The notes under the pieces are model-generated. The model searched no databases. It worked only from the letters and a program-made list of their open reading frames with translations, and was not told the DNA's origin. A stretch of 6,732 nucleotides of DNA. Source: an uncultured Fusicatenibacter sp. (lineage in GTDB: Bacteria; Bacillota; Clostridia; Lachnospirales; Lachnospiraceae). Where the stretch lies: positions 1-6,732 of the forward strand of contig CABUPZ010000113.1 in assembly GCA_902493585.1 (NCBI GenBank), written 5' to 3'. A program made the position numbers and the translations under genes. This document shows, piece after piece, positions 1-6,513 of the stretch. Positions within the stretch are counted from its first letter, which is position 1. Each line of letters begins with the position of its first letter.

Positions 1-312
1 ACCATGGTTGTCTTTCTGAGCACAGGTCTTCTGGAGGAACTGTCCAGAGAGCTGATCGCCGGCGGCTATCAGGAAGATACCCCGGCGGCTATCGTTTACA
101 AGGCAAGCTGGCCGGAGGAAAAAACCTTCCGCTGTACCGTCGGTACACTGGCACAGACGGCGAAGGAGAACGGAATCACCAAGACAGCGTTGATGATCAT
201 CGGAAATGCTGTGACTCAGGGAAATTATCGGAGAAGCGATCTGTATCATCCGGCATTTTCCACGGAGTACCGGCAGGCAGAAGTGCAGAGCGCAGACGAA
301 ACACAGGAATAA
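1..312 (+). CDS. cbiF: Cobalt-precorrin-4 C11-methyltransferase, C-terminal part (5' end outside window)
   Basis: This is the last 103 residues of a roughly 250-residue SAM-dependent tetrapyrrole methylase. The reading frame is open to the left edge, so the ATG at 4 is an internal Met and not the start. CbiF methylates C11 of cobalt-precorrin-4 to give cobalt-precorrin-5A in the cytoplasm. Visible family features are the FLSTG segment followed by LLEELSRELIAGGY, the TPAAIVYKASWPEEK strand-turn with its conserved Pro and Trp, the ALMIIGNAV strand, and the closing RRSDLYHPAFSTEYR block typical of the CbiF/CobM C-terminus. After that block the protein has only a short acidic tail ending in ETQE. 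The SAM-binding N-terminal half lies outside the window. The stop is 3 bases before the cbiG start, and the cbiG ribosome binding site lies inside its last codons. Aerobic CobM is the orthologue, but the cbiG and cbiH-J neighbours favour the anaerobic naming. Confidence 0.93.
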   Translation, partial: TMVVFLSTGLLEELSRELIAGGYQEDTPAAIVYKASWPEEKTFRCTVGTLAQTAKENGITKTALMIIGNAVTQGNYRRSDLYHPAFSTEYRQAEVQSADETQE

Positions 313-315
313 ATT

Positions 316-1347
316 ATGAAGTGCGCAGTGATAAGTTTTACCAGAAACGGCGGAACATTGAATCAGATCCTGTGCCGGAAACTTTCGGAAGAGGGATATC
401 CGTCCAGAGGCTGTTCCATCCCCAAATATGCGCAGCCGCCGGAGCTTCCGTCCCTGCAGGAACCGCTGAAAGACTGGACCGGCAGGATGTTCCGGGAGGC
501 GGACGCGCTGATCTTCATCGGCGCCTGTGGGATCGCGGTGCGCAGCATCGCGCCGTTTGTGCAGGATAAGAAGACGGACCCGGCGGTCCTTGTCATCGAT
601 GAACAGGGGAAATTTGTGATTTCTCTTCTGTCGGGACATCTTGGCGGAGCCAATGCGCTGGCGGAGGAAGCAGCCAGGATTTTGAATGCCGAGCCTGTCA
701 TCACCACAGCGACAGACCGTCAGGGAAAATTTGCCGTGGATGTGTTCGCGAAAGAGAACGGGCTGGCGATCGTGGAGATGGATCTGGCAAAGGAAGTGTC
801 CGCACGGATCGTGGACGGACGGAAGGTCGGAATCTATTCAGAGTTTCCGATGGACGGCGAACTTCCCGGTGAGCTGGAACTGCAGGAACCGGCACCGGTT
901 GGCATTTGTATTTCCTTATCGGATACGGTTCAGCCGTTTCCAAAGACCCTGCATCTGATTCCGCGGATCGTGACGGCCGGAATCGGCTGCCGGAAAGATG
1001 TGCCGAAGGAGCAGATCCGGATCCGTCTGGAACAGGCGCTGGCACAGGCTGGAATTTCGGAAAAAGCGCTGTGCCGCATTGCCAGCATTGATCTGAAAGC
1101 CGGGGAACCGGGGATTTTGGAGTTATGCAGGGAATACGGGATTCCTTTTGAGACTTTTACCGCCGAAGAGCTGAAGGCTGTGCCTGGAACGTTTACAACG
1201 TCCGCCTTTGTGAAGGATACCACAGGGGTAGACAATGTCTGTGAGCGCAGCGCAGTTCTGGCCGGCGGACGACTGATAGAAAAGAAACATGCCGGGGCAG
1301 GGGTGACGATCGCACTCGCTGCCGGAGAATGGAGGGCAAAATTTTGA
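316..1347 (+). CDS. cbiG: Cobalt-precorrin-5A hydrolase CbiG
   Basis: This 343-residue protein has the usual length for full CbiG. It opens the delta-lactone ring of cobalt-precorrin-5A and releases the two-carbon C20 fragment as acetaldehyde, giving cobalt-precorrin-5B. The N-terminal domain (about 1-135) shows IFIGACGIAVRSIAP at 66-80, DKKTDPAVLVID at 84-95 and SGHLGGANALAEE at 106-118, the CbiG N-terminal signature. A more variable middle part (about 140-215) follows. The C-terminal domain (about 216-337) begins with TAGIGCRKDVP and has IASIDLKAGEPGI at 255-267, FTTSAFVKDTTGVDNVCERSA at 293-313 and the end motif KKHAGAGVTIALA. The ATG at 316 is preceded by AGGAA at 305-309 with 6 bases of spacing. 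CbiG is specific to the anaerobic route, since aerobic organisms open the ring with oxygen through CobG/CobF. It is therefore the best pathway marker in the window. The end overlaps the cbiH start. Confidence 0.96.
   Translation: MKCAVISFTRNGGTLNQILCRKLSEEGYPSRGCSIPKYAQPPELPSLQEPLKDWTGRMFREADALIFIGACGIAVRSIAPFVQDKKTDPAVLVIDEQGKFVISLLSGHLGGANALAEEAARILNAEPVITTATDRQGKFAVDVFAKENGLAIVEMDLAKEVSARIVDGRKVGIYSEFPMDGELPGELELQEPAPVGICISLSDTVQPFPKTLHLIPRIVTAGIGCRKDVPKEQIRIRLEQALAQAGISEKALCRIASIDLKAGEPGILELCREYGIPFETFTAEELKAVPGTFTTSAFVKDTTGVDNVCERSAVLAGGRLIEKKHAGAGVTIALAAGEWRAKF
1331..1336 (+). promoter_or_regulatory. Ribosome binding site that sets the cbiH start at TTG 1344
   Basis: GGAGGG lies 7 bases upstream of the TTG at 1344. 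The alternative ATG at 1329 overlaps this motif itself and has only a GGAG two bases upstream, which is too close for initiation. The spacing therefore favours TTG 1344, which forms a TTGA overlap with the cbiG stop. Confidence 0.75.
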
Positions 1348-2075
1348 ATACAGTTTATGTGGTTGGCATCGGACCGGGTGCCTATGAGAAGATGACCATC
1401 GAGGCCGCGGAGGTTCTGCGGAACAGTGATGTGATCATCGGATATACCGTTTATGTGGATCTCGTGCGGGATCATTTTCCGGGGAAGGAATTTCTGACGA
1501 CCCCGATGAAAAAAGAAGTGGACCGCTGCCGCATGGCGTTTGAGGAAGCAGAAAAAGGGAAGAAGGTGGCAATGATCTGCAGCGGTGACGCAGGCGTTTA
1601 CGGCATGGCGGGGCTGATGTATGAGATCGGCAGGGAATTCCCATCCTGTGAGGTTCAGGTGATCCCGGGTGTTACGGCGGCGACCGGCGGTGCAGCGGTG
1701 CTTGGCGCACCATTGATCCACGATTTCGCGCTGATCAGCCTCAGCGATCTTCTGACTCCCTGGGAAAAGATTGAAAAACGTCTGCGGCTGGCGGCAGAGG
1801 CGGATTTCGCCATCTGTCTTTACAATCCCAGCAGCAAGAAACGGGCGGATTACCTGAGAAAAGCCTGTGAGATCATGCTGGAAGCAAAAGGAGAAGATAC
1901 GGTCTGCGGCATTGTCAGCCAGATCGGCCGGGAAGGAGAGTCCATGCAGGTGCTTACGCTGCAGGAACTGAAGGATACTCAGGTGGATATGTTTACGACC
2001 GTTTTTATCGGAAACAGTCAGACGATGGAGATCAACGGCAGGATGGTGACGCCGAGGGGATATCGCTATGAATAA
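1344..2075 (+). CDS. cbiH: Cobalt-factor III C17-methyltransferase CbiH (ring-contracting)
   Basis: This 243-residue SAM-dependent methylase matches the normal CbiH/CobJ length. It methylates C17 of cobalt-factor III and drives ring contraction to cobalt-precorrin-4. The N-terminus VYVVGIGPGAYEKMT (4-18) is the glycine-rich tetrapyrrole methylase signature. GYTVYVDLV (33-41) is the CbiH/CobJ-specific segment. MICSGDAGVYGMAG (77-90) is the second SAM-pocket motif. VIPGVTAATGGAAVLGAPLIHDFALISLSD spans 106-135, and CLYNPSSKKR (158-167) is the usual CobJ block. I chose TTG 1344 over ATG 1329 because GGAGGG lies 7 bases before it and because family members begin only a few residues before YVVGIGPG. 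The ATG would add five residues and lengthen the overlap with cbiG to 19 bases. The stop overlaps the next gene by 8 bases. The aerobic counterpart is CobJ; the adjacent cbiG favours CbiH. Confidence 0.94.
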   Translation: MNTVYVVGIGPGAYEKMTIEAAEVLRNSDVIIGYTVYVDLVRDHFPGKEFLTTPMKKEVDRCRMAFEEAEKGKKVAMICSGDAGVYGMAGLMYEIGREFPSCEVQVIPGVTAATGGAAVLGAPLIHDFALISLSDLLTPWEKIEKRLRLAAEADFAICLYNPSSKKRADYLRKACEIMLEAKGEDTVCGIVSQIGREGESMQVLTLQELKDTQVDMFTTVFIGNSQTMEINGRMVTPRGYRYE

Positions 2076-4071
2076 GATCCTTTTGTTTGCGGGAACGACG
2101 GAGGGCCGTCATATGGCTGAGTTCCTGAATCGCCACAAACTTTCGGCGGTTGTATGCGCTGCGACGGAATACGGGAAATGCCAGATCCTTCCGGGAGAGT
2201 ATCTGGATGTGCGCAGCGAGCGGCTGAACGCGGATGAGATGATACGGCTGATTCAGGAAGAGCAGATCTGTCTTGTGATCGACGCAACCCATCCTTATGC
2301 GGTGCTGGTTTCGGAAAACATCCGAAACGCCTGTGAACAGACGGAAACGGAATATCTGCGCCTGCTTCGTCCTTCCGGGGAGATCGGAGAAGATTGCATT
2401 CTCGTTGACTCTGTGGCGGATGCGGTGGAATGGCTGAAAGCTTCCGGCGAACGTGCCCTTGTAACGACGGGAAGTAAAGAACTGGCGGCTTTTACGGCAA
2501 TCCCGGATTACCGGGAACGGATCTTTGCAAGAGTACTGCCGACACCTTCGGTGGTAGCTCACTGTGCGGAACTTGGGTTTGACGCAGGTCATCTGATCGC
2601 CATGCAGGGGCCGTTTTCTCTGGAAATGAATCTTGCCATGCTCCGGCAGACCGGGGCGAAAGTCCTTGTGACCAAGGAATCCGGAAAGAACGGCGGCTTT
2701 GACGAAAAGGTGCAGGCGGCCAGAGAGGCAGGCGCACGCCTTCTTGTCATCGGCAGGCCGTACGATGAGACAGGCAGAAGCGAAGCAGAACTCTGTGCGC
2801 TGCTGGCGGAGCGTTATGGACTGGAGATCCGGCAGGAGGTTACCATTGCCGGGATCGGTATGGGAAATCCGGAGAATATGACTGTGGAAGTGCAGAAAGC
2901 CATCCGTGAGGCGGATGTGCTGATCGGCGCGGGAAGAATGCTGGAAGCGGCAAAGAATCAGCTTGGTTCTGTGTGTGACAAACCATGTCTGGATGCGTAT
3001 CAGCCGGAGGTGATCCGGGAGTTTCTGGACCGGCATCCGGAATACGGACGGGCGGTGCTGCTGCAGTCCGGAGACACGGGATTTTTCAGCGGTGCAAAAC
3101 GCCTGTTCCAGGTGCTGGAAGACCGCAGCATCCGTGTGCTTTCCGGAATTTCCTCCGTGGTATATCTCTGCGGAAAACTGCAGACTTCCTGGGAGGATGT
3201 CTGCCTGCTCAGCCTTCATGGGCGGAAGGCAAACGGGGTGGATGCGGTCCGCCACCATAAAAAAACGTTCCTGCTGTCCGGCAGCAAGGGCGGAGCGTCC
3301 GCTTTTTGTGAAGAGCTGTGCCGGTATGGGCTGGATCAGGTGAAAGTGACGGTGGGAGAAACTCTTTCCTATCCGGAAGAACGGATCGTTACCGGAACAG
3401 CGTCACAGTTGGCGGGACAGTCTTTTGAGGCGTTGTGCGTACTCTTTGTGGAAAATCCGGCTCCGGTCTCCCGGGAAACCCTCGGGCTTCCGGACGAAGC
3501 CTTTGTCCGCGGAAAGGTACCGATGACCAAGCGGGAAGTCCGCGCGGTTTCCATGTCCTATCTGGGACTGGAAGAGGATTCGGTGGCGTGGGATGTGGGT
3601 GCCGGTACGGGCTCCGTGTCGGTGGAAATGGCGCTCCAGGCGTGGAACGGAGAGGTCTACGCTGTGGAACAGAAAGAAGAGGGTATCGATCTGATCCGGG
3701 CCAATGCATTGCAAAACGGCTGCGCCAATCTTACGGCAGTGGCAGGAAAAGCGCCGGAGGCCCTGAGTCAGCTTCCGGCTCCGACCCATGTGTTTGTCGG
3801 CGGTTCCGGCGGCAAATTAAGGGAGATTCTGGAGACGGCGCTGGAGAAAAATCCAGGTGTCCGTGTGGTCATCAATGCCATCTCCCTGGAGACCATTGCG
3901 GAAGCGGCGAGATGTCTGGAGGAACTGTCTTTCGCAGAGCCTGAAATTGTATGTCTGCGGGCGGACCGGGCGAAATTGCTGGGCAAAAGCCATCTGATGA
4001 TGGGAATGAATCCCATTTATATTTTTGCGGCGACAGGAGGCGAACATCATGGAACAGAGCGGGAGAAGTAA
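2068..4071 (+). CDS. cbiJET: Trifunctional fusion CbiJ-CbiE-CbiT: cobalt-precorrin-6A reductase / C5-methyltransferase / C15-methyltransferase (decarboxylating)
   Basis: This 667-residue protein carries three enzymes in one frame. Residues about 1-253 are CbiJ (CobK-like), which reduces cobalt-precorrin-6A to 6B with a nicotinamide cofactor. It shows LLFAGTTEGR at 5-14, IDATHPYA at 71-78, LVTTGSKEL at 131-139 and VTKESGKNGGFDEK at 201-214. Residues about 256-465 are CbiE, a tetrapyrrole methylase for C5, with TIAGIGMGNPENMT at 259-272, LLQSGDTGFFSGA at 331-343 and VLSGISSVVYLCGKL at 357-371. Residues about 470-658 are CbiT, a Rossmann methyltransferase for C15 methylation and C12 acetate decarboxylation, with RGKVPMTKREVRA at 481-493, the SAM motif WDVGAGTGSVSVE at 508-520, YAVEQ at 531-535 and FVGGSGGKL at 576-584. 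The E-T pair equals aerobic CobL. The ATG at 2068 has GAGGGGA at 2054-2060 with 7 bases of spacing. There is no stop or frameshift between the domains. The domain order J-E-T differs from the accepted reaction order J, T, E. Confidence 0.95.
   Translation: MNKILLFAGTTEGRHMAEFLNRHKLSAVVCAATEYGKCQILPGEYLDVRSERLNADEMIRLIQEEQICLVIDATHPYAVLVSENIRNACEQTETEYLRLLRPSGEIGEDCILVDSVADAVEWLKASGERALVTTGSKELAAFTAIPDYRERIFARVLPTPSVVAHCAELGFDAGHLIAMQGPFSLEMNLAMLRQTGAKVLVTKESGKNGGFDEKVQAAREAGARLLVIGRPYDETGRSEAELCALLAERYGLEIRQEVTIAGIGMGNPENMTVEVQKAIREADVLIGAGRMLEAAKNQLGSVCDKPCLDAYQPEVIREFLDRHPEYGRAVLLQSGDTGFFSGAKRLFQVLEDRSIRVLSGISSVVYLCGKLQTSWEDVCLLSLHGRKANGVDAVRHHKKTFLLSGSKGGASAFCEELCRYGLDQVKVTVGETLSYPEERIVTGTASQLAGQSFEALCVLFVENPAPVSRETLGLPDEAFVRGKVPMTKREVRAVSMSYLGLEEDSVAWDVGAGTGSVSVEMALQAWNGEVYAVEQKEEGIDLIRANALQNGCANLTAVAGKAPEALSQLPAPTHVFVGGSGGKLREILETALEKNPGVRVVINAISLETIAEAARCLEELSFAEPEIVCLRADRAKLLGKSHLMMGMNPIYIFAATGGEHHGTEREK
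2834..2840 (+). promoter_or_regulatory. Shine-Dalgarno-like heptamer inside the fusion gene at the CbiJ/CbiE junction
   Basis: AGGAGGT lies within codons for residues 256-258, immediately before the CbiE glycine motif. No in-frame ATG, GTG or TTG stands at a workable distance. The next in-frame ATG is at 2860, about 20 bases downstream, and the nearby TTG at 2846 is out of frame. It is therefore unlikely to start a separate CbiE. It could be a relic of an ancestral separate gene, a pause site between domains, or chance use of CAG-GAG-GTT codons. Confidence 0.3.
4035..4040 (+). promoter_or_regulatory. Ribosome binding site that sets the cbiA start at ATG 4049
   Basis: AGGAGG lies 8 bases upstream of the ATG at 4049 and inside the last codons of the CbiT domain. 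The upstream in-frame TTG at 4025 would place this motif inside the gene and has no comparable motif before it, so ATG 4049 is preferred. Confidence 0.85.
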
Positions 4072-5485
4072 CAGCAAAATAGCGGCGCCGCGGTTTATGA
4101 TCGCCGCCCCGAAAAGCGGAAGCGGAAAGACGATGATCACCTGCGGTCTGCTCCGCGCACTCCTTCTCCGCGGCAGGAAGACCGCCGCTTTCAAATGCGG
4201 TCCCGATTACATCGATCCGCAGTTCCATGAGACCGTGGTGGGAGCGCCGTCACGCAATCTGGACCCGTTCTTTACCGATGGCCCGATGACCAGATATCTG
4301 TTTGGATGTCATGCCCGTTCGGCGGACGTATCCGTGATCGAAGGAGTGATGGGATACTATGACGGTCTTGGCGGTACTTCCGTGGAAGCCAGCGCCTATC
4401 ATCTGGCGCAGATGACGGAAACGCCTGTGGTGCTGGTGATGGATGCCAGGGGAATGAGCCTGTCGGTTCTGGCGGAGCTGAAAGGATTTCTGGAATTCCG
4501 AAAGGACAGCAGGATCCGGGGTGTGATTTTCAACCGGATGTCCAAGGGAATTTACCAGCTGCTTGCGCCGATGGTTCAGGAAACGCTTGGCATCCGTCCC
4601 ATTGGCTATGTGCCGGAAAGCGAGGAATGCAGACTGGAAAGCCGCCATCTGGGACTGGTTCTTCCGGGCGAGGTGGAAAATCTTACCGGACGGCTGGACC
4701 GGCTGGCTGAGATCCTGGAAGAGACGGTGGATCTGGACGGGCTTCTGGAACTGGCGGGAACGGCTCCGGAGCTTTCGGTTGAAATGCCAGCAGAACTGAG
4801 AAGGATGCTGGACAGCCGGGAAGCGGAGGAGCTCCGCCGGGCTGCGCCGGCGATCGGTGTGGCAAGGGATGAGGCGTTTCAGTTTATTTACGCGGACAAT
4901 CTCAGGCTTCTGGAAGAACTGGGAGCGAGGATCGTCTTCTTTTCTCCGCTCCACGACAGCCATCTGCCAAAGGGGCTGCAGGGTGTGCTACTCTATGGGG
5001 GCTATCCGGAACTGTATGCCGAAAAGCTGTCGGCGAATGATTCCATGCGAAAGGAACTGAGGAAGGCGCTGGAAGCGGGAATGCCATGTATGGCAGAATG
5101 CGGCGGTTATATGTATCTGTCTCAGCAGATGGAAGATATGGAGCAGAAAACCTGGCCGATGGTCGGAGCGGTTCCGGGTGAGATCTATCGGACGAAGAAA
5201 CTTGGAAGATTTGGTTACATCCGGCTGGAAACCGGACAGGAGCAGGTGCTTGGCGGCGGATGCGGACCTTTGCGCGGCCATGAATTCCATTATTTTGACA
5301 GTACAGACTGCGGCACGGTCTTCCACGCGCAGAAACCGAACCGGAAGCGCGGCTGGGAATGTGTACATGGAAGCCGTACGATGCTGGCAGGGTTTCCGCA
5401 TCTGTATTATTATGCCTGCCCTGGTCTTGCTTTGGATTTTCTGAAAAAATGCTGTGAATTTGGAGGGACAAAATCATGTGGCTGA
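4049..5485 (+). CDS. cbiA: Cobyrinate a,c-diamide synthase CbiA
   Basis: This 478-residue cytoplasmic enzyme, of normal family length, uses ATP and glutamine to amidate the c and then the a acetate side chains of cobyrinate. The N-terminal dethiobiotin-synthetase-like ATPase domain (about 14-245) has the P-loop APKSGSGKT at 20-28, the substrate/Mg block KCGPDYIDPQFH at 49-60, and VIEGVMGYYDGLGG at 96-109. It continues with MDARGMS at 131-137, GVIFNRM at 158-164, and PESEECRLESRHLGL at 189-203. The C-terminal class I glutamine amidotransferase domain (about 266-470) has LYGGYPELY at 315-323, the AECGG nucleophile elbow with the probable catalytic Cys at 351, GHEFHY at 410-415, and PHLYYYACP at 450-458 with the probable triad His at 451. 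The start is set by the AGGAGG at 4035-4040. The gene overlaps the fusion gene by 23 bases and cbiB by 10. The PHLYYY block has Tyr where many homologues carry a second His. The aerobic analogue CobB acts on hydrogenobyrinate. Confidence 0.96.
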   Translation: MEQSGRSNSKIAAPRFMIAAPKSGSGKTMITCGLLRALLLRGRKTAAFKCGPDYIDPQFHETVVGAPSRNLDPFFTDGPMTRYLFGCHARSADVSVIEGVMGYYDGLGGTSVEASAYHLAQMTETPVVLVMDARGMSLSVLAELKGFLEFRKDSRIRGVIFNRMSKGIYQLLAPMVQETLGIRPIGYVPESEECRLESRHLGLVLPGEVENLTGRLDRLAEILEETVDLDGLLELAGTAPELSVEMPAELRRMLDSREAEELRRAAPAIGVARDEAFQFIYADNLRLLEELGARIVFFSPLHDSHLPKGLQGVLLYGGYPELYAEKLSANDSMRKELRKALEAGMPCMAECGGYMYLSQQMEDMEQKTWPMVGAVPGEIYRTKKLGRFGYIRLETGQEQVLGGGCGPLRGHEFHYFDSTDCGTVFHAQKPNRKRGWECVHGSRTMLAGFPHLYYYACPGLALDFLKKCCEFGGTKSCG

Positions 5486-6444
5486 CATTGGCGGCGCTGC
5501 TGACCGGGTATGCGCTGGATCTTATCTTCGGCGATCCCCGTCAGATTTATCATCCGATCCGGATCATCGGAAATCTGATCACTGTTCTGGAAAAAGGGAT
5601 CCGGAAAGTATTTCCGAAAACCTCAAAAGGAGAACTTGCCGGGGGCACAGTGCTTGTTGTGCTGGTGGTACTGATCTGTACGGCGGTGCCGGCAGCGTTG
5701 CTTGGGCTGGCAGCCTGGATCCATCCGGCGGTTTACTGGCTGCTGGCTTCTTTCTGGTGCTGGCAGATCCTGGCGACGAAATCTCTGAAAACAGAGAGTA
5801 TGAAAGTCTACGCACCGCTGAAAGAAGGAGATCTTCCGGCAGCGCGCCGTGCGGTTGCAATGATCGTTGGACGGGACACTGAGCGTCTGACGGAAGAAGG
5901 CGTGGCAAAGGCCGCTGTGGAGACCGTCGCGGAGAATACTTCCGACGGAATCGTCGCACCGCTGATCTTTCTTGCGCTGGGCGGTCCGGCACTTGGTTTT
6001 TTCTATAAAGCGGTCAACACGATGGATTCCATGGTCGGTTATAAAAACGAACGATATCTTTATTTTGGAAGGACGGCAGCCCGTCTGGATGATGTGCTGA
6101 ATTTTCTTCCGTCCCGGATCAGCGCATGGCTGATGATCCTTGCGGCGGCGGTTCTTGGAATGGACGGAAAGAACGCGAAAAGGATTTATCTCAGGGACAG
6201 GAGAAATCACGCAAGCCCGAATTCCGCCCAGACCGAGGCGGTGATGGCCGGAGCCCTGCGCGTTCAGCTGGCGGGGGATGCCTGGTATTTTGGGGAATTG
6301 TACAAAAAGCCCACCATCGGAGACCCGTTCCGTGCGGTGGAATCTGAGGATATCGTGCGGGCAAACCGGCTGATGTACCTGACTTCCGCATTTGCGCTGG
6401 CGGTGTGCGGGATCCTGCGTGCGGTCGTCTGCTTGCTGGTATAA
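5476..6444 (+). CDS. cbiB: Adenosylcobinamide-phosphate synthase CbiB (integral membrane)
   Basis: This 322-residue membrane protein joins the aminopropanol arm, as (R)-1-amino-2-propanol phosphate, to the f side chain of adenosylcobyrate to give adenosylcobinamide phosphate. Conserved features are DLIFGDPRQIYHPIRIIG at 15-32, AKAAVETVAENTSDGIVAPL at 144-163, and KAVNTMDSMVGYKNERYLYFG at 178-198. The cytosolic-type stretch ARLDDVLNFLPSRI is at 202-215, and HASPNSAQTEAVMAGAL at 245-261 precedes LAGDAWYFG. Likely hydrophobic segments lie near 1-17, 55-82, 84-99, 159-175, 215-228 and 302-322. The ATG at 5476 follows GGAGGG at 5462-5467 with 8 bases of spacing, and the gene overlaps the end of cbiA by 10 bases. 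No signal peptide is apparent apart from the first membrane segment. In some lineages this family is named CobD, which must not be confused with the decarboxylase downstream. Confidence 0.96.
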   Translation: MWLTLAALLTGYALDLIFGDPRQIYHPIRIIGNLITVLEKGIRKVFPKTSKGELAGGTVLVVLVVLICTAVPAALLGLAAWIHPAVYWLLASFWCWQILATKSLKTESMKVYAPLKEGDLPAARRAVAMIVGRDTERLTEEGVAKAAVETVAENTSDGIVAPLIFLALGGPALGFFYKAVNTMDSMVGYKNERYLYFGRTAARLDDVLNFLPSRISAWLMILAAAVLGMDGKNAKRIYLRDRRNHASPNSAQTEAVMAGALRVQLAGDAWYFGELYKKPTIGDPFRAVESEDIVRANRLMYLTSAFALAVCGILRAVVCLLV

Positions 6445-6513
6445 GCAAAAATACGCAACCGTTCCGCTGGCTGAATTGTTACAAAAATACATACTGGGAA
6501 GGATACTGATAAG
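6445..6513 (+). other. Intergenic spacer between cbiB and cobD
   Basis: This is the only real gap in the window: 69 bases, visibly richer in A and T than the flanking genes. I find no stem-loop followed by a T run, so no intrinsic terminator is evident, and readthrough from cbiB is likely. A weak -35-like TTGTTA at 6476-6481 has no -10 at normal spacing; the nearest, GATACT at 6502-6507, is 20 bases away. A promoter is therefore not supported. No B12-box-like element is seen, and the spacer is too short for a cobalamin riboswitch. Confidence 0.6.
6446..6490 (+). repeat. Short direct repeat CAAAAATAC in the cbiB/cobD spacer
   Basis: The nonamer CAAAAATAC occurs at 6446-6454 and again at 6482-6490, with starts 36 bases apart. 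Both copies lie in the spacer. With such A-rich sequence it may be chance. The distance is between three and four helical turns, so paired operators are conceivable but unsupported. Confidence 0.35.

Noticed and set aside
930..1721. A 263-codon minus-strand frame opposite cbiG and cbiH
   Set aside because: It spans two confident coupled genes and shows no motif; treated as a shadow.
2032..3258. A 408-codon open frame on the minus strand, opposite the CbiJ and CbiE domains
   Set aside because: It mirrors a strongly supported plus-strand gene, its translation has low complexity with many His, Arg and Gln and no family motif I recognise, and long antisense frames are expected from the codon bias here.
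3513..3525. Possible internal start for a separate CbiT: AAAGG followed by in-frame ATG at 3523
   Set aside because: The Met lies inside the conserved RGKVPMTK block, so a product starting there would lose the front of the CbiT domain. The motif is also weak.
4025..4048. TTG at 4025 as an upstream start for cbiA
   Set aside because: The AGGAGG at 4035-4040 points to ATG 4049. The extra eight residues are not needed by the family and would come from the end of the CbiT coding sequence.
4250..4963. A 237-codon minus-strand frame opposite cbiA
   Set aside because: It lies wholly within a gene with intact P-loop and amidotransferase motifs, and its product looks like an antisense shadow rich in basic residues and His.
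6445..6513. Cobalamin riboswitch or intrinsic terminator in the spacer
   Set aside because: The spacer is too short for the riboswitch, no B12-box-like element is visible, and no GC-rich hairpin with a T run is present. A riboswitch controlling the operon would lie upstream of the window.
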